64,000 nucleotides of DNA. It comes from Pinibacter soli (GTDB lineage Bacteria; Bacteroidota; Bacteroidia; Chitinophagales; Chitinophagaceae). The notes beneath the pieces were generated by a model. It was not told where the DNA came from, made no database searches, and saw nothing but the letters and a program-made list of their open reading frames with translations. The stretch lies in assembly GCF_029961145.1 (NCBI RefSeq), contig NZ_JASBRG010000007.1:1814173-1878172 (forward strand), in the 5' to 3' direction. Both the position numbers and the translations under genes were made by a program. Positions 53,679-61,767 of the stretch are shown here, piece by piece. The first letter of the stretch is position 1; each line of letters opens with the position of its first letter.

Positions 53679-55604
53679 ATGCAGCGATTAACCCTGATTA
53701 TACTTGTATTCACAACTTTTCTATTTCACAAAAACGCAGGTGCACAAAGCATTCTAAACAAAACCATTTCTGTAGAAGTAACCCGTCAACGAGTGGAGGA
53801 TGTACTGGAGATCATCAGCAACAAAGGCGATTTTTATTTTTCTTACAATAGCAATATCATTAACAGAGATAGCCTTGTAACCATATCGGCGCCGAACAAA
53901 ACGATCAAACAAATTCTTGATCTCATCTTTAAATCGGGCTTTGAGTTTAAGGAAAGCGGCAATTATATCATTATCCGCCGCACACCGATAAAGCTGACTT
54001 TGGTAACGAACCAGGCAGTGAGTGAAGATAATTTTTTCACCGTGACAGGCTACATCATCGACGAGCAAACAGGCGAAAGAGTCAGGGATGCAAGTATTTA
54101 TGAAAAACAAAAACTACTCATAGCCACCAGTGATGACAAGGGTTATTTTAAATTGAAAATCAAAAACAAGTACAAGAGCATTGCGCTAACGGTCAGCAAA
54201 GAAAATTACCAGGACACGACGGTGAACATTCAACCCAACTACAACCAGCAGATACGTATAGCCATTGTGCCCATCGATATTTCCAGCCGATCAATTATTA
54301 TAACGCCGCAAAGCTTGTACGCGCCGGACTCCATTTACGTTGCCGTTCAACAACCAGATAGCAGTATCTGGTTGTACACGTATAAGAAGCTTGACTCATC
54401 ATTGGTAGAAACTACCAGGCTGGGCCGCTTGCTGCTTTCATCAAGATTGAAAATCCAATCTGTTAACCTGAACAAATTCTTCACTGTGCGTCCCGTACAG
54501 GTTTCAGTACTTCCCAAAGTGAGCACGAACGGGAAGCTGAACTCGCAGGTGGTTAACAATTTCTCTGTCAACATTCTCGGCGGTTATTCCGGCGGGGTAA
54601 ACGGATTTGAAATGGGTGGTTTGTTCAACATTGATAAGAAAGATGTGAAGTATTTTCAGATCGGCGGTTTATTCAACAGTGTTGGTCAAAGCGTAACCGG
54701 CGTTCAGATTGGCGGCATTAACAACACAGTGATGGACAGCGTTGTAGGTATGCAGGTGGGTGGAATTACCAACTACGTGAAAAATAGTTTTCACGGCGTT
54801 CAGTTGGGCGGCATCTATAATCACATCGGCAAAAGTGCAACTGGTTTACAAGTTGGCGGCATTGCAAACTATCTGAGAAATGACTTGCAGGGAATGCAAC
54901 TTGGCGGCATTTACAATCACGTAAATTCCGGAACACAAGGTGCACAGATCGCAGGCATCACCAACTATTCAAACCGTTACATGAACGGATTCCAACTTGC
55001 GGGTATTGCCAACGTTACAAATAATTTACAAGGTGTTCAGATAGCCGGGATTGTTAACTACGCAAAAAAAATGAAGGGCCTTCAAATCGGATTGATCAAT
55101 ATTGCCGATACTTCAGAAGGTGTGAGCCTTGGATTGATCAATATAATTCTTAAAGGTTATCACAAACTTGCCTTGTACAACAATGAAGTCACTGATGTTA
55201 ACATCGCGTTCAAATCCGGCACAAAATATCTGTATTCAATTTTAACCGCCGGAGCAAAACTCGATAAAAACCAAAAAGCATACAGTGCAGGCTACGGGCT
55301 AGGTACAGATATTTCCTTTACTCCACGATTTGGTATCAACCCCGAACTTACCGGTAGTTTGATCTATTTAGGCGATTTTGATAATGCCAATATTCTATCT
55401 CGTTTCAATCTGAATGTTCATTACAACATCACCAAACATTTTTCTATTTTCGGAGGACCGGCGTACAGCTTGTACTATTCTAAACAAATAACAAAAAATC
55501 CTGGCTACGCAACCGTCATCCCTTCAGAAGGTTATAGCGTGCGCAGTTTTGACAATCACCTTACAGGATGGATTGGCTGGAATGTGGGCATAGCGTTGTT
55601 TTAA
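53679..55604 (+). CDS. STN-domain outer-membrane protein with eleven 16-residue GLxN repeats (long paralogue)
   Basis: 641 residues. A signal peptide covers about 1-22. An STN (secretin/TonB N-terminal) domain is at about 28-100 (VEDVLEIISNKGDFYFSYNS, KTIKQILDLIF). A carboxypeptidase-D regulatory-like domain is at about 120-190 (VTGYIIDEQTGERVRDASIY). A linker follows. About eleven 16-residue repeats at 307-480 have the form VxGxQVGGIxNxVxxS. A barrel-like C-terminus ends VGIALF. The last 330 residues align with the 50528 gene product. STN domains normally contact FecR from a TonB-dependent transducer. Here the domain is fused to a repeat barrel, a possible direct input to the adjacent FecR. 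Third gene of the sigma operon; 73-base gap. Confidence 0.88.
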   Translation: MQRLTLIILVFTTFLFHKNAGAQSILNKTISVEVTRQRVEDVLEIISNKGDFYFSYNSNIINRDSLVTISAPNKTIKQILDLIFKSGFEFKESGNYIIIRRTPIKLTLVTNQAVSEDNFFTVTGYIIDEQTGERVRDASIYEKQKLLIATSDDKGYFKLKIKNKYKSIALTVSKENYQDTTVNIQPNYNQQIRIAIVPIDISSRSIIITPQSLYAPDSIYVAVQQPDSSIWLYTYKKLDSSLVETTRLGRLLLSSRLKIQSVNLNKFFTVRPVQVSVLPKVSTNGKLNSQVVNNFSVNILGGYSGGVNGFEMGGLFNIDKKDVKYFQIGGLFNSVGQSVTGVQIGGINNTVMDSVVGMQVGGITNYVKNSFHGVQLGGIYNHIGKSATGLQVGGIANYLRNDLQGMQLGGIYNHVNSGTQGAQIAGITNYSNRYMNGFQLAGIANVTNNLQGVQIAGIVNYAKKMKGLQIGLINIADTSEGVSLGLINIILKGYHKLALYNNEVTDVNIAFKSGTKYLYSILTAGAKLDKNQKAYSAGYGLGTDISFTPRFGINPELTGSLIYLGDFDNANILSRFNLNVHYNITKHFSIFGGPAYSLYYSKQITKNPGYATVIPSEGYSVRSFDNHLTGWIGWNVGIALF

Positions 55605-55640
55605 GAAAGTTGTTAGTTGATAGTTTTTGGTTGTTAGGCT
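55605..55640. repeat. Single arm of the TTGTTAGTTG word family
   Basis: AAGTTGTTAGTTGATAGTTT directly follows the stop of the 641-residue gene. No opposite arm is seen in the same gap. Confidence 0.55.
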
Positions 55641-55756
55641 TTGTGTTCAACTTGGCTTCATTTGTCGTCCGTTGACTGAATTCAACGGCAATATGGCTCA
55701 ATTATTTTTACCATTCCTGAAATTCCTTTTCAATAATGCTTGTTGCACCGAAACAA

Positions 55757-55847
55757 TTCTTAATTCCTAATTCTTAATTCTTAATTCTTAATTAATTCCC
55801 CTCTCGCACACCTCTTATTAATTATTCTTTATTAATTATTAATTCCT
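55757..55847. repeat. Tandem TTAATTCTTAATT words upstream of promoter P3
   Basis: A long run of AATTCTTAATT and TTATTAATTATT words ends directly at TAGGGGT of P3, as at P1 and P2. Only one orientation is present here, so it is half of the arrangement at 51797-51943. Confidence 0.75.
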
Positions 55848-55849
55848 CA

Positions 55850-55879
55850 TAGGGGTATGTCTTTCATCAATTGTCTCAC
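55850..55879 (+). promoter_or_regulatory. Putative ECF promoter P3 (TAGGGGT-N14-TTGTCTCAC)
   Basis: TAGGGGT at 55850-55856 and TTGTCTCAC at 55871-55879, 14-base spacer, 20 bases before the TonB receptor ATG. Confidence 0.75.
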
Positions 55880-55899
55880 TTCCATAAACCTTACAAAGT

Positions 55900-58257
55900 A
55901 TGACAGCAAAGACTTTAAGGCACTTGTTTTTAACAACAGCTTTACTACTAACCTTCTCTTACGTTACAAATGCACAACTTACTCAAACCATTCGTGGCAC
56001 TGTAACGGATCAATTGTTACAAAAATCATTAGATGGTGTAACAGTTACCATTACTGATCTCAACAGAACAACAACAACCGCAGCAGACGGAAGCTTCAGG
56101 TTCGCAAACGTACCTGTGGGACTGCATCACGTGCATGTAACACACATAGGCTATAAGGACGCAACTATTGAAAACATAACGTTAAATTCTGGTAAAGAAT
56201 ACGTCGTATCAATTTCTCTTGATGTAGATCCAAAGGCGCAGGAAGAAGTTATAGTGAAAGCAAAGAGCAAAAGAAACAGGCCGCTTAACGAAATGAGCCT
56301 GGTTAGTGCAAGAGCTTTCACCGTTGAAGAAACTCAAAAGTATGCTGCAGCAGTAAATGATCCGCTGCGCATGGCGACAAGCTTTCCGGGTGTCATAGGA
56401 GCAGATGATGGCCGCAATGACATTGTCATCCGCGGTAATTCTCCTACCGGATTGCTATGGAAAATGGAAGGCATGGATATTCCAAATCCTAATCACTTCA
56501 GCAATCCTGCGAGTAGTGGCGGTGGCATTAGTATATTGAGTGCGCAATTGCTTTCTAATTCGGATTTCATAACCGGCGCATTTGCGGCAGATTACGGCAA
56601 CGCATTGAGCGGCGTGTTTGACATTCATCTAAGACAAGGCAACAATGAAAAAAGAGAATACACTGCACAGGCTGGCGTGCTTGGCTTGAACCTGGCAGCA
56701 GAAGGACCTTTCTCAAAAAACTACAAAGGCTCTTACTTGGTAAACTATCGTTATTCTACTTTAAGCATATTGGACAAAGTGGGTGTGAATGTAGGCGATG
56801 GCACTACAAACTTCCAGGACCTTTCTTACAATATTTTCCTTCCTACGAAGAAAGCAGGAGACTTTACCATCTTCGGTTTTGGAGGACTAAGCAATCAGGA
56901 TTACAATGGAGAAAAGGATTCATCAAAATGGGAAGATGACTACGACAGAGTAAGATCAACTTTTACATCAAACACAGGGTTCGCCGGCATTAAACATAAC
57001 ATTGCTTTATCCCGCAGCACACGTCTTACTTCCGGTGTTGGCTATTCCATTGTTGGAGCAAAATACAATGAGAACTACGCAGAAAACCCAGACAGCATTG
57101 TGAACACTTACGACGATAAATACACCACTAAAAAACTCTCTGTTACAACAACACTGAATCACAAAATAAATTACCAACAAACACTTCGTGCAGGCATGAT
57201 TGCGAACTTTTACAATTTTAATTATTATCAGCGTTCTAGAGAAAATCCAACGGAGCCTGTTACCCAAAAAATAAACACAGCCGACAAAACCCAAACCATT
57301 CAAGGCTTTGCGGAATGGCAGTACAAACCTGTAAACAACGTAACTGTCGATGCCGGTTTGCATTATTTGCAATTACTCTACAATGATTCAAAATCCATAG
57401 AGCCGCGGGCAGCCATCAAATGGGATGTAACAAAAACAAACACGATCGGACTTGCCTACGGCCGTCACAGTCAAATGCAGGCTTTGGGTGTTTACTTTGC
57501 GGAAACAACTGACAACACTGGTAAGATATATCATCCCAACAAAGACCTGGGTTTCACCAAAGCAAACCACTATGTGTTCTCGTACAGTCATCTGTTCTCA
57601 AGGAACCTTCGTTTCAAAACAGAATTTTATTATCAGCAATTATTAAACGTACCAGTTAGTACAAGTGATACCAACACCTTGTCAACATTGAACTTAATGG
57701 GCGATTACACCACCGATCCGATGGTGAACAATGGCAAAGGTAAAAACTACGGCGTTGAAATTTCATTAGAAAAATACATGTGCAACTATTTCTATTTTCT
57801 TGCGAGCGGCTCTTTGTTTCAATCGAAATACACTGCATCAGACGGCATTGAAAGAAACACACGTTTCAACAGCAACTATGCAGCAAACTTTACAGGCGGT
57901 AAGGACTTTGTCTCAGGCAATGGTCGCAGAACGTTTGGTGTAAACATAAAAGTGATCTATACAGGAGGTTTCAGGGACACACCAATCGATGTAGAAAAAT
58001 CAAAGGCTTACGGCTACACTTACTACATCGACAAGGAGGCATACAGCCTGCAAAATCCCGCATACTTTAGAACCGATCTACGCTTGAGCATGAAATGGAA
58101 CAGAACAAAACATACCAACACGCTATCGCTCGATCTGCAAAATCTTACCAACAGACAAAACTATTACGGCCAATATTTTGACCCTACAAAAGGCACTGTA
58201 CAAACCGCTTACCAAACAGGATTGATACCTATTTTAAATTATAAAGTGGAATGGTAG
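55900..58257 (+). CDS. TonB-dependent outer-membrane receptor (CarboxypepD_reg-like N-terminus)
   Basis: 785 residues. A signal peptide covers about 1-25. A carboxypeptidase regulatory-like domain is at about 29-115 (IRGTVTDQLLQKSLDGVTVT). The plug domain, about 125-240, has VIGADDGRNDIVIRGNSPTG and MEGMDIPNPNHFSNP. The long beta-barrel ends LNYKVEW. No STN domain is present, so it cannot itself signal by the classic route. It shares the P3 promoter signature with the sigma operon and is probably induced by it. Substrate unknown; no SusD partner is adjacent, which argues against a polysaccharide-utilisation role. Confidence 0.93.
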   Translation: MTAKTLRHLFLTTALLLTFSYVTNAQLTQTIRGTVTDQLLQKSLDGVTVTITDLNRTTTTAADGSFRFANVPVGLHHVHVTHIGYKDATIENITLNSGKEYVVSISLDVDPKAQEEVIVKAKSKRNRPLNEMSLVSARAFTVEETQKYAAAVNDPLRMATSFPGVIGADDGRNDIVIRGNSPTGLLWKMEGMDIPNPNHFSNPASSGGGISILSAQLLSNSDFITGAFAADYGNALSGVFDIHLRQGNNEKREYTAQAGVLGLNLAAEGPFSKNYKGSYLVNYRYSTLSILDKVGVNVGDGTTNFQDLSYNIFLPTKKAGDFTIFGFGGLSNQDYNGEKDSSKWEDDYDRVRSTFTSNTGFAGIKHNIALSRSTRLTSGVGYSIVGAKYNENYAENPDSIVNTYDDKYTTKKLSVTTTLNHKINYQQTLRAGMIANFYNFNYYQRSRENPTEPVTQKINTADKTQTIQGFAEWQYKPVNNVTVDAGLHYLQLLYNDSKSIEPRAAIKWDVTKTNTIGLAYGRHSQMQALGVYFAETTDNTGKIYHPNKDLGFTKANHYVFSYSHLFSRNLRFKTEFYYQQLLNVPVSTSDTNTLSTLNLMGDYTTDPMVNNGKGKNYGVEISLEKYMCNYFYFLASGSLFQSKYTASDGIERNTRFNSNYAANFTGGKDFVSGNGRRTFGVNIKVIYTGGFRDTPIDVEKSKAYGYTYYIDKEAYSLQNPAYFRTDLRLSMKWNRTKHTNTLSLDLQNLTNRQNYYGQYFDPTKGTVQTAYQTGLIPILNYKVEW

Positions 58258-58258
58258 A

Positions 58259-58465
58259 ACGCCGAAGGCGCAATTAGGAATTAAAAATTAAGAATTCTTT
58301 CAGTGTCACATGCGATATTGAAACTGATTATCAAGAATGGTGAAAAATTACTGGTGAATGTTCAACCTAATACAATCTGTGTAAATCAGCTAAATCAGCG
58401 TCATCTGCGTGCCTTCAAAAAACACAACTCATTACTTAAAACTCACAACTCATAACACAACCCTT
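58259..58465. repeat. Composite of unpaired repeat words between the TonB receptor and DUF2807 genes
   Basis: Contains GCCGAAGGCGC, then AATTAGGAATTAAAAATTAA, then at 58375-58415 a single H-family arm (AATCAGCGTCATCTGCGTGC), then at 58428-58460 AACTCATTACTTAAAACTCA and relatives. These belong to four different word families seen elsewhere as pairs. No ECF-type promoter signature was found in this gap. Confidence 0.7.
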
Positions 58466-58511
58466 AAAACAACCAACATTAATAAATCAATTTTAAATTT
58501 TTAAAGCCCAA

Positions 58512-59228
58512 ATGATGAAACAGATTAGTGTGATTATTGCCTCTATTGCGATTCTCTTTTCGATGAACGCATGTAAGAAGGTTGTCGGTGAAGGACCTGT
58601 GGTAACGCAGGAAAGAACAACATCTGCATTTACTGCATTGCATTCTAAATTATCTGGCGATGTTTTCTTTAGCAATGGAAACGAATACAAGGTAAAGATC
58701 GAAGCACAGCAAAACATCATTGATGTGATGGAGACAATCATTAGCGGCAGTGAATTGCAGATAAAATTTCGAAATGATGTGAATATTAAATCCCATGAAG
58801 CAGTCAAAGTGTATGTTACTGCTCCGGAAGTGAAAAGCTTTACACAAAGTGGATCTGGCACCGTGAATGTGCAAAATGATTTAACGGTTGACAATTTGAA
58901 CTTACAAATAAGCGGTTCAGGAAACATCAAAATAAGCAAAGTAGAAAGTGATCAAATCTATTCACACATCAGTGGTTCAGGAAACATACAAGTCGCCCAG
59001 GGTACTGCAAGCAAAATGACCGCAGACATTAGCGGCAGCGGTAATATTGACCTGATCAATGTGCTGAGCAAAAATGCATCTACCACAACGAGTGGTTCAG
59101 GAGGCATCAAAGTATATGTAACAGACAATCTTGATAGCAGGATCTCCGGCAGCGGCACTGTTTGGTATCGCGGCAATCCTCGCGTCAATGCAAATATTTC
59201 AGGATCAGGGAGAGTTACTCCTTATTAA
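58512..59228 (+). CDS. DUF2807 (head-GIN domain) lipoprotein
   Basis: 238 residues. A lipoprotein signal ends MNACKK with Cys21. The rest is a repetitive beta-helix-like DUF2807 domain. Recurrent SGSGNI/SGSGTV/SGSGRV turns start near residue 115 and repeat about every 18-25 residues. The head-GIN family is common on Bacteroidota surfaces and has no established function. Start at 58512 or the next codon (MM). A terminator follows. It may belong functionally with the sigma locus, but it lacks the shared promoter. Confidence 0.9.
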   Translation: MMKQISVIIASIAILFSMNACKKVVGEGPVVTQERTTSAFTALHSKLSGDVFFSNGNEYKVKIEAQQNIIDVMETIISGSELQIKFRNDVNIKSHEAVKVYVTAPEVKSFTQSGSGTVNVQNDLTVDNLNLQISGSGNIKISKVESDQIYSHISGSGNIQVAQGTASKMTADISGSGNIDLINVLSKNASTTTSGSGGIKVYVTDNLDSRISGSGTVWYRGNPRVNANISGSGRVTPY

Positions 59229-59241
59229 TCAAGTCAAGTCA

Positions 59242-59276
59242 GCAGCGAAGTGCGATTCTGCTTCGCTGCATTTTTA
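59242..59276 (+). terminator. Rho-independent terminator after the DUF2807 gene
   Basis: Stem GCAGCGAAG / CTTCGCTGC (9 bp) with a 10-base loop, followed by ATTTTT. Confidence 0.85.
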
Positions 59277-59314
59277 AACATTCGCTTTTTTTTAACCTTA
59301 CAAAGCTTTTAACA

Positions 59315-59533
59315 ATGACAATTCATCCACAATTCACGTACAGCGAAACCGGCGAAGCCACAGGTGTTTTCTTAAACATGCAGGACTGGCAGGCACTTCT
59401 GCACGAAAGCAACAAAGAACTAAAACAACAATCAAACGGTTTCGTTCTGCAAAAGAGCAAACCCGCTCAAATCGTTTGCTGGGGCGAATATCCGATCAAC
59501 TCAGAGGGTGAGCTGGTGCGATCATTTATGTGA
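59315..59533 (+). CDS. Small protein, weakly antitoxin-like (Phd/RelB-type N-terminus)
   Basis: 72 residues from the ATG at 59315, placed right after a terminator. The beta-strand start IHPQFTYSETGEATGVFLNM and QDWQALLHE resemble the N-terminal part of short Bacteroidota antitoxins (strand, then FEALL-like helix). The C-terminal half (QIVCWGEYPINSEGEL) is not antitoxin-like. No toxin gene follows, so if this is an antitoxin it is an orphan. Coding nature is supported by an orderly sequence and an upstream terminator; the function is a guess. Confidence 0.5.
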   Translation: MTIHPQFTYSETGEATGVFLNMQDWQALLHESNKELKQQSNGFVLQKSKPAQIVCWGEYPINSEGELVRSFM

Positions 59534-59642
59534 ACGCCTAATGCCTAACGCTTAAGGCCCAATGCTTAACGCTTAACGCCTAACGCATTAGGCGCTGCAC
59601 ATTCAGCGTTGGGTGTTAGGCTTTCTGCGTTAAGCGTTCCGC
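59532..59642. repeat. Inverted repeat of AACGCTTAACGC words
   Basis: The left part (59532-59592) repeats AACGCCTAATGCCTAACGCT and similar. The right part (59605-59642) reads CAGCGTTGGGTGTTAGGC and TGCGTTAAGCGTTCCG in mirror orientation. It is more GC-rich than the other families but has the same structure. Confidence 0.82.
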
Positions 59643-59712
59643 CCCGGCTCTTATATATAATTACATTTAATACAGCTACTTATATGCCCTTTCTTTCTTG
59701 CTTTTTTTAGTG

Positions 59713-59720
59713 TACCTTTG
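59713..59720 (+). promoter_or_regulatory. Bacteroidota -7 box TACCTTTG
   Basis: Exact TAnnTTTG match 19 bases before the helicase ATG. It decides against longer TTG/GTG starts that would overlap it. Confidence 0.5.
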
Positions 59721-59739
59721 CGCAAATTTTTATTTTTAT

Positions 59740-61428
59740 ATGATGACATTTGAAGAGTTGGGTATTGACGAGCGATTGGTAAAAGCTACATCAGCATTAG
59801 GATTTGTGAATCCCACGCAAATACAGGAAAAAGCGATCCCTGTTTTGCTTAGCGGCACTAAAGACTTTATAGGTCTTGCGCAAACTGGTACAGGTAAAAC
59901 TGCCGCATTTGGTATTCCATTATTGCAAGTTATTAATGCTGCAGAGAAACACCCCCAGGCGCTAGTGGTATGCCCAACAAGAGAACTGTGCATGCAAATT
60001 GTGAACGAAATTGAATTGTTCAAAAAATTCATGACAGGCGTGCAGGTAGTCGCTGTATACGGCGGAACATCTATCAGCACACAAATTCGCGACCTTAGAC
60101 GCGGCGTACAAATTGTTGTAGCCACTCCGGGTCGCCTTATCGATCTTATCGAAAGAAAAGCCATTCAGCTTGACAAAATCGAGTACGTTGTACTTGATGA
60201 AGCAGATGAAATGCTGAACATGGGTTTCCAGGATGATATCGAGTTTATTTTACAAAACACTCCAAACCGTAACAGCACATGGCTTTTCAGCGCTACCATG
60301 CCACCGGAAATCCGCCGCGTGAGCAAACGCTATATGAAGGAGCCTGTTGAAGTTACTGTGGGTAAAGTAAACACCGGCAATAAAAACATCGATCACCAAT
60401 ACTATATTGCGGCAGCTCCTAACCGTTATGAAACATTAAAAAGGATCATCGACTTTAACCCGGGCATCTACGGTATTATTTTCACGCGTACCAAAATGGA
60501 TGCGCAGGAAATTGCTGAGCGCCTTACCCGCGAAGGTTATGACATCGATGCTTTGCACGGCGACCTTACACAGGTTCAGCGTGACAAGGTGATGAAAGCT
60601 TTCCGCGAAAAAACGTTACAGCTGTTGATCGCTACAGACGTTGCGGCCCGCGGTATCGACGTTCAGGGTATCACCCACGTTATCAACTACGAATTACCTG
60701 ATGACGTTGAGGTATACACGCACAGAAGTGGCCGTACCGGTCGTGCAGGTAACACCGGTATTTGTATCTCCATCATCCACAATCGTGAAGGTTTTAAACT
60801 TCGCCAGATCGAAAATATCGTTCAGGCTAAATTTAACCGTCTTGATATTCCTTCCGGTAAAGATGTTTGCCGCAAACAGTTCTTCTCTTTTATGGAGAAA
60901 TTACTGCAGGCAGATATCAGCCACGGCGACTACGAAACGTATGTGCCAATGCTGGAAGAGAAATTTGCAGATGTTTCCAAAGAAGATGTATTGAAACGTG
61001 TTGCTGCGATGGAGTTTGACCGTTTCCTTAAATATTACGAAAACGCTGAGGACCTTAACATCCGTGAGGAAAGAAGGGCGGCTCGCGGAGATAGACGTGA
61101 ACCCGGTGGACGCGAACAGGGCGGACGTGATCAGGGTAACAGAAGACGTGACACAGCAGGACGTGAGTTTGGCGGTAACGGCAATGGTAACTACATGCGC
61201 TTGTTTGTAAACCTCGGTACCAAAGACGGATTTTACAAAGCAAGTTTCCTTCAGTTCATTCTTGACATGAGCGACCTTAAGAAAGAAGTTCTTGGACGCA
61301 TTGACATGAAAGAAATGAATAGCTGGGTTGAAATCGATAAAAACGCAGCCGGCAAAATGATCAAATCAATCGACGGCAAAACTTTCAAAGGCAGACGCAT
61401 TCGTATGAACGATGCGAATAGCAGATAA
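59740..61428 (+). CDS. DEAD-box RNA helicase with C-terminal DbpA-type RNA-binding domain
   Basis: About 562 residues. Motifs are AQTGTGKT at 47-54, PTRELCMQ, DEAD in VVLDEADEML near 150, SATMPPE, ARGIDVQGITHV and HRSGRTGRAG. A charged Arg/Gly linker (REERRAARGDRREPGGREQG) near 440-475 precedes a DbpA-like RNA-binding domain, which starts MRLFVNLGTKDGF and ends FKGRRIRMNDA. Such CsdA/DeaD-like helicases act in ribosome assembly and RNA decay, often at low temperature. The start is ATG 59740 or the directly following ATG at 59743. Confidence 0.95.
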   Translation: MMTFEELGIDERLVKATSALGFVNPTQIQEKAIPVLLSGTKDFIGLAQTGTGKTAAFGIPLLQVINAAEKHPQALVVCPTRELCMQIVNEIELFKKFMTGVQVVAVYGGTSISTQIRDLRRGVQIVVATPGRLIDLIERKAIQLDKIEYVVLDEADEMLNMGFQDDIEFILQNTPNRNSTWLFSATMPPEIRRVSKRYMKEPVEVTVGKVNTGNKNIDHQYYIAAAPNRYETLKRIIDFNPGIYGIIFTRTKMDAQEIAERLTREGYDIDALHGDLTQVQRDKVMKAFREKTLQLLIATDVAARGIDVQGITHVINYELPDDVEVYTHRSGRTGRAGNTGICISIIHNREGFKLRQIENIVQAKFNRLDIPSGKDVCRKQFFSFMEKLLQADISHGDYETYVPMLEEKFADVSKEDVLKRVAAMEFDRFLKYYENAEDLNIREERRAARGDRREPGGREQGGRDQGNRRRDTAGREFGGNGNGNYMRLFVNLGTKDGFYKASFLQFILDMSDLKKEVLGRIDMKEMNSWVEIDKNAAGKMIKSIDGKTFKGRRIRMNDANSR

Positions 61429-61466
61429 TTTGAGAATTTGAAGATTTGAAGATTTGAAAATGTGAG
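61427..61466. repeat. Single arm of the AATTTGAAA family (A5)
   Basis: AATTTGAGAATTTGAAGATT and further words begin inside the helicase stop codon. No mirrored arm was found before the terminator at 61543. Confidence 0.65.
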
Positions 61467-61542
61467 GTGCAAGATTCTTCAATTCCTTTTATCACTTCGA
61501 AAGTTGGAAATATAATTAGGTACTGAGCATTTGTGGTACTAT

Positions 61543-61580
61543 TAAGCTGAAGTTGCGTCGCACACTTCAGCTTTTTTATT
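61543..61580 (+). terminator. Rho-independent terminator after the helicase gene
   Basis: Stem AAGCTGAAGT / ACTTCAGCTT (10 bp) with a 10-base loop, followed by TTTTTATT. Confidence 0.88.
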
Positions 61581-61589
61581 TCTAGTGAG

Positions 61590-61767
61590 CGAAGAGGGAG
61601 CACACGGATGACGCTGATTAGACTGATCTACACGGATTTTACCCTAAATGGAGAATGACTGGAACAGATTTGGTACTTGTTAAAAAAGAGATTTAATAAA
61701 GTTGATGTCACCTGCGGCAAAAGATGAGTACAAATCAGTCTGATCAGCGTCATCTGCGTGCCCTCTC
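61590..61767. repeat. Intergenic inverted repeat, GATGACGCTGATTAGACNG family (copy H2)
   Basis: The left arm (61590-61632) has GCACACGGATGACGCTGATT. The reverse complement of the right arm (61722-61767) has GCACGCAGATGACGCTGATC. The two arms agree at about 80 percent over 40 bases and closely match copy H1 at 22580. The right arm reaches the stop codon of the RNA methyltransferase. Confidence 0.87.

Noticed and set aside
55900-58257. A SusC-type receptor of a polysaccharide utilisation locus
   Set aside because: Length of 785 residues is short for SusC, and no SusD or glycoside hydrolase gene is adjacent.
901-61767. Reading the word repeats as CRISPR arrays
   Set aside because: The words are degenerate, have no regular spacer, and are arranged as mirrored arms; no cas genes are present.
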